Under the pieces are notes generated by a model. The model saw nothing but the letters and a program-made list of their open reading frames with translations, was not told the DNA's origin and searched no databases. A stretch of DNA of 64,000 nucleotides from positions 1 through 64,000 of the forward strand of contig VCJN01001531.1 in assembly GCA_006384855.1 (NCBI GenBank), given 5' to 3'. Shown here one piece after another: positions 21,913 to 30,983 of this stretch. Each line of letters starts with the position of its first letter. Position 1 is the stretch's first letter. The stretch comes from Tetraselmis striata. Lineage: Eukaryota > Chlorophyta > Chlorodendrophyceae > Chlorodendrales > Chlorodendraceae. Position numbers and translations under genes: made by a program.

Positions 21913-24301
21913 GTGCGTCCCACAAGATGGCTGCCCGCGCTCGGGCCACCACGTGTTCCATGGCGCGCAAGCGGCGGCCCGTGCCGCCACCTGCGAGTTC
22001 TGCAGCCCCCTCCTCCCACGGCTCCGCCCCCCGCTGTGGCTCTCCCGGCGTCGGCAGCTGGCGTGCGGGCGCTGCAGCGCCAGCACGCGCCGGTTGCTGC
22101 CTCAGCCGCCCATGATGCCGCTCTCGCGGCCACCGCTCGGTGGTGCGCTACCAGCGACGTCTACCGCAAGATGCCATGTACGCTGCTGCGGGGCACGGCT
22201 GTCGGCGTCTGTCCCGCAGCTCGGCATGTCCTCTTCCCCCTGCTAGACCGTACGCTGGCCTATGCTGACCGCTTCCCTCCTACCGACGACCGGTCGTACG
22301 GGGCCGAAGGCGTTGTCTGCGTATTTGCGGGGCTACTACTGCGACCCTACCCATCCAGCAGCCCCGCAGTTGTGCGGAAATTGGCGGAGCGGCGAGTGCG
22401 GTTGTGGGAGGCAGGGATGTTGTGCGCGCCGGCTTCTCGGTGTGCGGGATGCAGCAACTGTGGCGCGAATCGTGGGATGGCAGCGAGTTACATAATTACC
22501 ATATGGAGGCGGGTGAGCTGCCGACGACCACATCTCGGAGTGCCCGCCGACGGAAGCGTCGGCAATCTGCGAGGGCGCGGGCGGCTGCTGCTGAGGCTGC
22601 GGAAGGGGGCGCCGATGCTGCGGCTGATGGGGTGCCGCCGGCGGTGGTGGATGCTCACCGCCGGGCGGCGAAACTCACCGCTGTGCAGGAGCTGCGCCGC
22701 GCTCGCCATGCGCTGGACACTGCTGACCTCGGCATGGTGTCTGACGCCGCTGCGGCGCTCCTTGCCCTCGATGCCCTCCATCCGCCTCATGCTGCCACCG
22801 GCCCGGAGTACTCTCCCCCCGAAGAACCGCCGGACCTGCAACGGGCGCCGCCGTCGTGGGGCGACAATGCGGATGAGATTATGCGGTGGGGGGAGGACCA
22901 GCGGCGGGTTCTGCGTCGTGCACCCCGCCTTTCCGCAGGGCATGTGGACTGGTGGCGTTGGGAGCACATCAGGGACCTAGACGTACCTTCATGGCGCCTG
23001 TGGGTGAGCCGCTGCCTGGCGGGGCGGTGCCACTCGCGTACTGCGGATTTCTTGGCGAGTGGCTCCGTCTTTGCGCTCCACAAGGACGACCCCGCCGCGC
23101 GCGAGGAGCGGGAAAGGAGCGGCGAGCCGCTGCGAGTACGCCCGCACGGCGTCGGCTCCGTGTTGGTGCGCCTGGCCTCCTCCCACGCTCTGGGGCAAGT
23201 GGGTGCAGATGCGCGGGAGGTCATGGGCCCGGTGCAACGCAGCTTCCAGTCGGGAGCTGGCTGTGAGACGGCGTACATGAGCATGCGGGTGGCGCTGCAG
23301 CTTTTCGGCTGGCGTGGTACTGGTGGGAAAGGACTACTACTCCTGGATATTCGGAATGCCTTCAATGAGGTATCCCGGGGTGCGATACTTTACGGTTTGG
23401 TTCAGCACCCGCGGCTACAGCATGGCCTGATCCCTTTTTTCCAGATGTTGTATGATCGCCCTAGCGACCTGTAATACTACGCGCCGGATGATCCCGGTAC
23501 TTTGCGCGCCACCCTACAGTCTCGTACGGGTGTACGCCAGGGTGATGTCCTGGCCCCGCTATACTTCTGCCTCGCTATCGCGGGCCCGGTGCAAGCGGTT
23601 GTGGCTCGTACCGCCGCTGATACTTTTTGCCAGAGTGTTGCGGATGATTGCGGCGCGGCCACTGCCGCGGCCCACGTTCCGCGCGTTTTCGACGAGTACT
23701 GCACGGAGCTTTCCAAAGTCGGACTGGTGGTACAGGACAGTAAGACGCGGTACGTTCGTCACCCCGGCGACAGCGTGTCCGAATTGCGGACAGTACGGGA
23801 GAAGTTGGCCCCGGGAGGATTTCGGACCCGGGCCGATGATTCTGTCCAGGATGGCGCCGTGTACATGGGTGCTCCTATTAGCCATTACCCCGAGTGGATG
23901 ACCGGCGCGTTGGGGCGGCGCCGGGAGGCCCACGCCACACTGTTGGAGCGCATCGCCTCCTTTGGCACGTCGGGATACGGCTGCCACCATGGGGCCATGC
24001 GGTTGGTGGTCGTATGCGCGGTGCGGCAGACTGGCTTCCTCAGTCGCATGATGCCGCCGCCGGAGCTGGACCCCTTCTTGGCGGCCGTGGACGCCGCCAA
24101 CATTTCGGCTGCGTTTTCGCTGCTTGGCCTGGACGCTTGTGACCAGTCTACACCGCGCATGGAGGCTGCAATCGTTCAGATGAGTATGCCCGCGGATTTT
24201 GGCGGTCTGAATTTGGCCTTGATGCAGTCCGAGGCCCCTGCAACGTTTTATTCCGCGCAATCGGTTGTCATGCCAAAGCTGGTACGGGAGTACGGGCCCA
24301 G
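21913..24301 (+). pseudogene. Endonuclease-type non-LTR retrotransposon ORF, 5' part (element RT1)
   Basis: Reverse transcriptase of a non-LTR retrotransposon; the 3' part resumes at 30984 after a chromovirus insertion. Frame 1 is coding-like to about 22400 (PASAAGVRALQRQHAP), then frame 3 takes over (about 22404), implying a frameshift. From there VQELRRARHALDTADLGM leads into the RT: VRPHGVGSVLVRLAS, motif A LLLLDIRNAFNEVSR (about 23343), motif B TGVRQGDVLAPL (about 23529), motif C SVADDCG (about 23634). A TAA at 23472-23474 interrupts the frame between motifs A and B. The frame ends at YGP (24299), exactly where the LTR begins. The same family as element RT2 on the minus strand at 38.4-42.9 kb: MPADFGGLNLALMQ here matches LPTRLKGAGIRRMA there. 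Confidence 0.7.
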
Positions 24302-24712
24302 TGTTAGGCTCTAGCTTAAGCCTGTTCTTTAGGCCCTTTAGGATGCAGCGGAAGGATTTAGAAAGTATGGCCAATCTCTTCTGGTTACAGGGGTTCCTGG
24401 GTTATAGTTCTGTCTCTGAATTCTGCCTAGTAGACTAGTCCGAGGCGGTATTTATACCCGCCGAGGTCATAGTCATACCTGTGCTATGTTAGCCGGGTGT
24501 CATGGGATACCCGTGCTGTGTTAGCCACGTAAGGCTTGAGTCAGAGAACTCTAGAGAATTCCAGAACAGTCCTCGGCCTTATACTACTAATATTTACGCC
24601 CGCAATACTAATATGTACAGCGACTCCGCGGATGCGTAGTCGTACTACCTTTGCGGGGTTATACCTGCTAGTATAGCAGAACATTATGGCTATAGGGAAA
24701 TGGAGTATAACA
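24302..24712 (-). repeat. 3' LTR of the chromovirus
   Basis: 411 bp, equal to 30573-30983 by direct comparison. Begins TG and ends CA in element orientation. Confidence 0.95.
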
Positions 24713-24725
24713 CTCTCTCCCCCTT
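24713..24725 (-). other. Polypurine tract
   Basis: AAGGGGGAGAGAG on the minus strand, directly abutting the TG of the 3' LTR; plus-strand DNA primer site. Confidence 0.85.
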
Positions 24726-24792
24726 AAGCACAAGCGTCCTCGCTGTGCAGGTGTCACAGGACTACAGGAAACTACAGTCTTGATTTTGAAGT

Positions 24793-27700
24793 TCAGGCGG
24801 AAGGTACTCGGCTTGGGTAGCGATTCCGGAACCGAATGAAGTCTGGGCTCTCAGTAAACTGTCGGTATGGTTTAGACAGTAAGAACGACCGGAAAATGTC
24901 CAGGTGCTTGACTCCGCGTAGGGGCTCCCAGGTGTCTTCGCTTGGTACGTTGTACGGGAACGCCCATCGCACTCGAAACAGTAGTCCAGTGCCATTGTTG
25001 TTGAAGGCAACATCGAGTATGTCCTGAACATGGAATCGGTTTGCGTCATGGACAATCGGTACTCGTTCAGACTTCGCCGGTTGGTCAGGGTCGTCATACC
25101 ACTTTTCCAGCATACTCGCGTGCACCACGTCGTGGACTCGTACGCCCGCAGGTAGTTGCAATCGGAAAGCAACTGGCGAGATCTGCTCTGTAATGACGAA
25201 GGGGCCCACGTAGCGATCGCGTAGCTTAGCACAGGGTTGCTGAATAAACTTCAGATGAGACGCTTTCAGCTTAACTCTGTCGCCGGTCTTGAATGGTACG
25301 GGTAGTCGTTTACGATTAGCTGCAGTCTGCATACGAGTTTGAGCCTCCAGTACGCAATCATGCGCGAAGCGATGAAGCTCCTGTACATACTTGACGTGTT
25401 CCGGAAGAGCTCGAGTTGGCTCGGTTGCGAGTTGAGTAGTAGCAGGTGTAGTCGGCTCGAATCCCAAAGTCGCCTTGAAAGGGGACATAGTAGTCGAAGT
25501 CGACTGAGCAGCGTTGATCGCAAACTCCACGTTGGTGAGGTGGTTGACCCAATCATCGTGCAGGGGGTGCACGTAGCAGCGTAGCACTTGCTCCCAAGTT
25601 TGGTTAGTGCGTTCCGTCTGGCCATCGGTTGCTGGATGAAAAGCTGTAGAGATGTTCAGCTTAGTACCCATGGTCTTGAACATATCTTGCCAGAATTCCG
25701 ACATAAATCTGGGGTCTCGGTCAGAGATGAGTTTAGCCGGTAGGCCGAAATGACGAAAAACTGAGCGATGCATAATCTCCGCCAGGCCTTCAGCAGTAAC
25801 TGTCTTCGTAGTTGGCTCAACAATTACTCGCTTTGACAGTAGACATACGAAAACCACTACTGAGTCATACCCCTGGCACTCCGGAAGATCTGTGATTAAA
25901 TCCAGGGATATTACCTCAAATGGTCGTGACGGTACGTCATGGGGCTGAAGTAAGCCGTATGGCTTATGCCGGGCCGCCTTAGTACGTTGACAGGTAGGGC
26001 AGCGTCGCACGTAGTTAGTGACAGTCTGTTTCATACGGGGCCACCAGTACAGTTCCACAGTACGCGCCAGTAGTCGTCGTCCTCCTGGGTGTCCAGCAGT
26101 AGGCGCGTCATGTAGTTCGTACAGTGCTCGTTGTCGCAGGTCCGCCACATTTGGTACGTAAAGTCGTGAGCCGTAGGCGTACAGTAGACCATTACTGTGA
26201 CGTACTAGCCAGGATGGTAAAGCTTTCCGCGATTTCAGGTACTCGTCGGAGTCATATGCGGTCTTGATTTCGTCGTAAAATTTGTTGTCCGCCTGTAGTC
26301 GCGACTCCATAGCAAATAAAACTGAATTTATTTCGCAGTCAGCCTCGTCTTCTGACCAGTTGTTCAGCAGATCTAGCTTCTGTAGCGCATCCTTCAAGTC
26401 GGGTCGCCGAGAGAGGGCGTCCGCATGATTGGCAGCTCCTCGCTTGTAGACGATGTCCATATGTCGTTGGTAAGGCGCAAACACTTGCAGCCATCGTACT
26501 TGCCGCGTCGACAAATCGCGTTGGCGAAAGAAGTGCCGTAGCGTGTCATGGTCGGTGATGACCGTAAAGCCCGCCGCTCCATCAAGGTAGCATCGGAACT
26601 TGATGAGTGCATCACGAACCGCTAACAACTCTTGCTCATGTACCGGGTAGTGAACTTCGTGTTTGTTCATCTTGCGTGCATGGTACGCGACAGGTCGAAG
26701 TCCTGAGCCTTGATCTTGCAGCAGCACAGCTCCCACTGCAAATCCAGAAGCATCTGTGTACAATGTGTAACGGGCGTCCGCAGATGTGTCCGGTATACTC
26801 AGTACAGGTGCTCGTACCATTGCGTCCTTTAATGCACGAAACGCTGCATCAGCACGAGGCGTCCACACAAACTCCGGTTGATTCTTCGTCAGGTCGTGTA
26901 GTGGCGCCGCAATAGCCGCGAAGTTATGGATGAACTTGCGGTAATAGCCAGCAAGGCCGAGAAAACCTCGTACGTCCTTTACTGTCTTTGGCACGGGCCA
27001 CTGTTGAACTGCTTCCACCTTCCGGGGGTCCATCTTGATCTGTCCTGCCTCGACGATATGGCCCAAAAACTCCACGCTAGTACTGCCGAACGAACACTTC
27101 GACAGCTTGATATGCAAGTGATGTCGTTGCAACTCCCGTAGCACCAATCTGATGTGCTCGAGATGCTCTTCAGCTGTCTTGCTGTAGATCAGCACGTCGT
27201 CCAGGTATACCACGCAGAATTTGCCGAGATATGGGCTCAAAACACGGTTCATCATAGTCTGGAATCCAGCTGGGGCGTTTGTCAAGCCGAAAGGTAACAC
27301 ACAGTACTCATAGAGTCCATAGTGTGTCCGGAACGCTGTTTTGTGGATGTCTTCCGGTTTAATTCGTACTTGATGGTAGCCTTTGTACAGGTCCAGAGTA
27401 CTGAAAATAGTCGCACCATGCAATGAGTCCAATAATTCGTCGATACGAGGAAGCGGGGTCCGGTCTTTCTTCGTAAGGTCATTCAATTTACGGTAGTCCA
27501 CACACATACGCAGAGTGCCGTCTTTCTTACGCACAAATAAAATTGGGGCGCCGTAGTTTGACTTGGACGGACGAATCCACCCTTTTGCCAACAATTCCTC
27601 CAGTTGTGACCGTACCTCCTGCAACTCCGCTGGTGACATACGGTACGTTCGTTCTTTGGGGGGTTCATCACTCTCCAGGTTGATCTCAAAGTCGAACTCG

Positions 27701-29382
27701 CGCTCCGGTGGCAGGTCAGTAGGCTCCGCGATGATGTCTGCAAACTCCATAAGGGACTCCTTGAGCTCCTCGGTCCACTCGGTCGACTGGTCCGTGCGCA
27801 GCTCAGCTACCGCATCGAACACCTCGCGTACCGCAACAGCAAACAGTTCCTCGCCGCGACTCTTCCTCAGCTCCTTCGCCATCTTAGCCGCGTCCAGGTG
27901 GTAAACCGTCGTAGGTACTGTATACTGTTCCGCTGTAGCAATGTGTTGTCCAGTCTTCCGGTGTTTAATAATTTTAGCAGTCCAGTCGATGTCAGGATTA
28001 ACTGTTTCCAGCCAAGGTTGTCCGAGAATAATGTCGAATTTCTCCAGGTCTGTAACTATAGCGTCCAATTTATAGTCGAAAGCTCCTACGGTAAGTACTT
28101 CGCTCCTCAGCCGTTTGGTACTGGTACTCATACTGCCGTTCGCCAGTTTTATACGGTGTTTTCCTCCGGATACTGTAGGGCACTGATGCAATTGCACCCA
28201 TTCGGTACTCGCAAAATTTTCGGTTGCACCAGAGTCCACCAGTATTTTACAGTGTCGCAATTCGCCAGTAATAGTCAGCAGTCGGGTACCACTCGGTGAA
28301 GATACGTTGCACAAACGCGATGTGGAGTCTTCGCCAGGTAGTCGGACGTTACGGTTGACATATTCATCAATTTGTTCGCCGAAGCTTTCGTACCGTAGTG
28401 GGTAGCGTACTGTCTCCGTCTCCAGATAACCCGTACTTCGTGCCTCCAATAATTTCTTCCAGGTTGTCCATAATGCACGGTTCAAAGGGGTCTTCGTAGG
28501 TACAGTATTACGACGAACGCGATACAGGTATACGGGACACCGGTTGTCTCCCGTCCGCTGAGTGCCGAGGTACCGTAGATTGCTCTCCTGTACCCGGTAC
28601 CCAGTTTGCTCGAGTAATCGTCGTACTGCTGTTGTCTCCGGCGTCGCGTCCGTGTCGCCGCGCTTGCCTTCTGGAAACCAAATCAGTCCGCTGTCTTCTA
28701 CAGTCAGAAGCACTCGTCTTCCATCGGTTACTAGAACCTTCGAGTGCGTCCACTCAGGCTTCGGTGGGGTTCTCAGGTGCTGCGGTAGAAACCGTACGCC
28801 GGCGCCATCGTCAGCGTAGATCTGTGTCGCCCATCGAGTGGGGCCAACATCTTGTCTCGCACCTTCTATGCCATCGTTCGTTGGACACGTAAACACAGAA
28901 GTCTCCGCTGGCAACTCATCCACCAGACGAAAATTTCTAAGTAGTCGAAACCACGGCTTACGCGACCATTTTGGGACCACAATAATTGCTCGTAGATGCG
29001 GATGCAATAACTTCTGTCGAAGGTAGTGGCCCAAAAATTCTTCAATTCGGTCATACGGGGCATTTAGCCAAATACGCCGATATTCTCCGAGATCCTGTTC
29101 CTGAAATGGGCGCGTCGGACAGCAAAAACTACCAGAAACTTGAGAATTCAGGCCGTCATTATCGCAAGCTCCGTCCAGGTCGCAGGGTCCGTATTTCTTC
29201 GTGTACTCGTGAAATAATTCGCGATGTACCATCCAATCGCTGAAATCCTTGTGGAGGAAATCAGGCCTCAGTGTCGTTCGAGGATACGAGGGCTGTACTT
29301 CTGTAGTCTCGCGAGCCGTTTTAGGGGACAGTCCTTCACCCTGTCGCGCGCCGCGCGCGGCCGACTCACGTCTTAGTTTCCC
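24793..29382 (-). CDS. pol: Chromovirus Pol with N-terminal methyltransferase-like and Nudix-like domains
   Basis: Open from the slippery site (29382) to TGA at 24793. Positions are counted from the ATG at 29232 (1479 codons); about 50 more residues lie between the shift and that ATG. Residues 1-118: DIRS-like methyltransferase-type domain (DLDGACDNDG, WLNAPYDRIEEF as a degenerate NPPY, AIIVVPKWSRKPWF). Residues 161-240: Nudix-like (LIWFPEGKRGDTDATPE, then RRLLEQTGY). Protease DSGA at 333; reverse transcriptase with YLDD at 676; RNase H YTDAS at 825; integrase HHCC finger (H1041, H1048, CPTC 1078-1081) and DDE D1111, D1171, E1207; chromodomain 1400-1450 (DTWEP), which guides integration to marked chromatin in this class. 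The Nudix box keeps one of three metal Glu (E-to-R and E-to-Q changes), so it may bind rather than hydrolyse. Confidence 0.9.
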   Translation of the reverse strand, partial: GKLRRESAARGARQGEGLSPKTARETTEVQPSYPRTTLRPDFLHKDFSDWMVHRELFHEYTKKYGPCDLDGACDNDGLNSQVSGSFCCPTRPFQEQDLGEYRRIWLNAPYDRIEEFLGHYLRQKLLHPHLRAIIVVPKWSRKPWFRLLRNFRLVDELPAETSVFTCPTNDGIEGARQDVGPTRWATQIYADDGAGVRFLPQHLRTPPKPEWTHSKVLVTDGRRVLLTVEDSGLIWFPEGKRGDTDATPETTAVRRLLEQTGYRVQESNLRYLGTQRTGDNRCPVYLYRVRRNTVPTKTPLNRALWTTWKKLLEARSTGYLETETVRYPLRYESFGEQIDEYVNRNVRLPGEDSTSRLCNVSSPSGTRLLTITGELRHCKILVDSGATENFASTEWVQLHQCPTVSGGKHRIKLANGSMSTSTKRLRSEVLTVGAFDYKLDAIVTDLEKFDIILGQPWLETVNPDIDWTAKIIKHRKTGQHIATAEQYTVPTTVYHLDAAKMAKELRKSRGEELFAVAVREVFDAVAELRTDQSTEWTEELKESLMEFADIIAEPTDLPPEREFDFEINLESDEPPKERTYRMSPAELQEVRSQLEELLAKGWIRPSKSNYGAPILFVRKKDGTLRMCVDYRKLNDLTKKDRTPLPRIDELLDSLHGATIFSTLDLYKGYHQVRIKPEDIHKTAFRTHYGLYEYCVLPFGLTNAPAGFQTMMNRVLSPYLGKFCVVYLDDVLIYSKTAEEHLEHIRLVLRELQRHHLHIKLSKCSFGSTSVEFLGHIVEAGQIKMDPRKVEAVQQWPVPKTVKDVRGFLGLAGYYRKFIHNFAAIAAPLHDLTKNQPEFVWTPRADAAFRALKDAMVRAPVLSIPDTSADARYTLYTDASGFAVGAVLLQDQGSGLRPVAYHARKMNKHEVHYPVHEQELLAVRDALIKFRCYLDGAAGFTVITDHDTLRHFFRQRDLSTRQVRWLQVFAPYQRHMDIVYKRGAANHADALSRRPDLKDALQKLDLLNNWSEDEADCEINSVLFAMESRLQADNKFYDEIKTAYDSDEYLKSRKALPSWLVRHSNGLLYAYGSRLYVPNVADLRQRALYELHDAPTAGHPGGRRLLARTVELYWWPRMKQTVTNYVRRCPTCQRTKAARHKPYGLLQPHDVPSRPFEVISLDLITDLPECQGYDSVVVFVCLLSKRVIVEPTTKTVTAEGLAEIMHRSVFRHFGLPAKLISDRDPRFMSEFWQDMFKTMGTKLNISTAFHPATDGQTERTNQTWEQVLRCYVHPLHDDWVNHLTNVEFAINAAQSTSTTMSPFKATLGFEPTTPATTQLATEPTRALPEHVKYVQELHRFAHDCVLEAQTRMQTAANRKRLPVPFKTGDRVKLKASHLKFIQQPCAKLRDRYVGPFVITEQISPVAFRLQLPAGVRVHDVVHASMLEKWYDDPDQPAKSERVPIVHDANRFHVQDILDVAFNNNGTGLLFRVRWAFPYNVPSEDTWEPLRGVKHLDIFRSFLLSKPYRQFTESPDFIRFRNRYPSRVPSA

Positions 29383-30533
29383 GGCCGGGTCTTTCTGGGT
29401 CGATATTCAGAAATCTTCTTCTTCTTGCTCGGGCACGCGGACGCAACATGACCTTTCGCCCTGCAGATAAAGCAGCGACCTTCCTTCTTAAATCTCTCAA
29501 ACTCCTCCTCGGTCAATCGCCGCGCCATCAACAGGTCGTCTTCTTGTTCTGTAGCCTCACCCTCAGCACTGCTGTAGTACTGCTCGTCGTCGTCGCCATC
29601 GTCGTCCATGATGTTTAGGCGCTCGCGACGGATCTCGCGGTGCACATCTGTCTCCCGCTCCGCAGCTTCAACAGCCAGGGCTGCCTGTACAGCTTCTGCC
29701 AGGGTCTTAGGGTTTTTCAGGGCAACTTCCTTTCGAATATGAGGTTTCAGTCCGCGCTGGAAGTCATGTACATTATCTTCCTCGTGACGATGGGGTAACT
29801 CCAGTAGTTGCTCGCGGAAATAATTCGCGTACTTCTGTACTGTAGTCCGCTGTGTCGCGCGATCCAGATTGATACGAGCTTGCTTCGCCGGTGTACGTCC
29901 ACAGAATTCAGTGATTAGTGCCGCCTCCATGTGCGTAATACCGGTAAAACCGCCGCCAATTTCGTCGTGCGTACTCGCCACTTGCGCGTACCACCACTTG
30001 GATACGGGTCCGTGAAAATAGCCAGATGCCCAGTACACGCTACGAGGTTCCTCCGGGTTTACGTTGTGATATTTCAGGTAACCCCGTGCATGACGAAACC
30101 AGTTCCGTAGCTCGTCGATATTCGTAGTCGATAGCTTCTCGATCTTCGCTGGTTTCACATCGCTCGGCATGAGCCCAGGCATGTCGCTGGTCCGGGCAGA
30201 ACGAAGCTGGTCTCGCATCTGCTGCTCTACAACTCGGCTCCGGTTCACTCGGTCGTCGAAATGACTGAAGCCTTGTCGCACGTACTCGTCCAAGCGGCGA
30301 ATCTCCGCCGTTGCCGCCGTTGTAGCTTGCGCTACATCTTGCATCCTCGCTTGCTCCGTCGACATAGTCTCGACTCGGTCGGCTAGTCGTTGAAGCATGC
30401 TCATCATGGTTGCGAGGGTCGGTTGCGTGCCCTCTTGACCTCCTTCGAGCGGAATCGGCTGTGCTTCGCCGGCAGTGGCCGCTACCGGAAAGCTTCCGCT
30501 GTCCTCAGGTGGCGTCTCTCCTGGTGTAGCCAT
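29373..30533 (-). CDS. gag: Chromovirus Gag
   Basis: 386 codons from ATG at 30533 to TAA. Forms the virus-like particle that packages element RNA. N-terminal third acidic with a helical coiled-coil-like stretch (MMSMLQRLADRVETMSTEQA, starting near residue 43); the middle region (ELRNWFRHARGYLKYH onward, with FCGRTPAKQARINLD) fits the Ty3-type Gag/UBN2 capsid fold; one CCHC zinc knuckle near the end, CFICRAKGHVASAC, followed by a basic tail ending in RPGN at the frameshift site. Start chosen because it is the first ATG after the primer binding site (30570-30559) and gives the expected leader of about 40 nt. Confidence 0.9.
   Translation of the reverse strand: MATPGETPPEDSGSFPVAATAGEAQPIPLEGGQEGTQPTLATMMSMLQRLADRVETMSTEQARMQDVAQATTAATAEIRRLDEYVRQGFSHFDDRVNRSRVVEQQMRDQLRSARTSDMPGLMPSDVKPAKIEKLSTTNIDELRNWFRHARGYLKYHNVNPEEPRSVYWASGYFHGPVSKWWYAQVASTHDEIGGGFTGITHMEAALITEFCGRTPAKQARINLDRATQRTTVQKYANYFREQLLELPHRHEEDNVHDFQRGLKPHIRKEVALKNPKTLAEAVQAALAVEAAERETDVHREIRRERLNIMDDDGDDDEQYYSSAEGEATEQEDDLLMARRLTEEEFERFKKEGRCFICRAKGHVASACPSKKKKISEYRPRKTRPGN
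29376..29382 (-). promoter_or_regulatory. -1 ribosomal frameshift heptamer GGGAAAC at the gag stop
   Basis: In the Gag frame it reads G GGA AAC, immediately followed by the Gag stop TAA (29375-29373). A -1 slip gives GGG AAA CTA, which opens straight into Pol. The sequence starting about 12 nt downstream (CGGCCGCGCGCGGCGCGCG) is strongly self-complementary and could form the stimulatory hairpin. Confidence 0.75.
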
Positions 30534-30558
30534 CTTTACGTCGCTTACCGCTGTCTAA

Positions 30559-30570
30559 GCTCCGAAACCA
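30559..30570 (-). other. Primer binding site
   Basis: TGGTTTCGGAGC on the minus strand, 2 nt after the 5' LTR. It begins TGG, complementary to the CCA tail of a tRNA whose 3' end would read GCTCCGAAACCA. The tRNA was not identified. Confidence 0.75.
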
Positions 30571-30572
30571 AG

Positions 30573-30983
30573 TGTTAGGCTCTAGCTTAAGCCTGTTCTT
30601 TAGGCCCTTTAGGATGCAGCGGAAGGATTTAGAAAGTATGGCCAATCTCTTCTGGTTACAGGGGTTCCTGGGTTATAGTTCTGTCTCTGAATTCTGCCTA
30701 GTAGACTAGTCCGAGGCGGTATTTATACCCGCCGAGGTCATAGTCATACCTGTGCTATGTTAGCCGGGTGTCATGGGATACCCGTGCTGTGTTAGCCACG
30801 TAAGGCTTGAGTCAGAGAACTCTAGAGAATTCCAGAACAGTCCTCGGCCTTATACTACTAATATTTACGCCCGCAATACTAATATGTACAGCGACTCCGC
30901 GGATGCGTAGTCGTACTACCTTTGCGGGGTTATACCTGCTAGTATAGCAGAACATTATGGCTATAGGGAAATGGAGTATAACA
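30573..30983 (-). repeat. 5' LTR of the chromovirus
   Basis: 411 bp identical to the 3' LTR; contains the element promoter by definition, though no TATA box was assigned. Confidence 0.95.

Larger units (their letters stand above)
24302..30983 (-). mobile_element. Full-length Ty3/gypsy chromovirus, 6682 bp
   Basis: Young LTR retrotransposon on the minus strand, inserted in the RT1 coding frame. Its two 411-bp LTRs appear identical (constant offset 6271, no indel), each starting TGTTATAC and ending CCTAACA in element sense. Gag (30533-29373) and Pol (-1 frame, to 24793) are open. The order protease, reverse transcriptase, RNase H, integrase and a C-terminal chromodomain defines a chromovirus. 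PBS and polypurine tract are present. Flanks are CCCAG and CCCGC, so the target duplication is imperfect (CCC shared). The host frame continues across it (GGG CCC, then GCC CTT after the right copy). All signs suggest recent and possibly competent mobility. Confidence 0.93.

Noticed and set aside
21510..22133. Minus-strand 207-aa ORF
   Set aside because: Shadow of the RT1 leader; composition is arginine/glycine-rich from GC bias.
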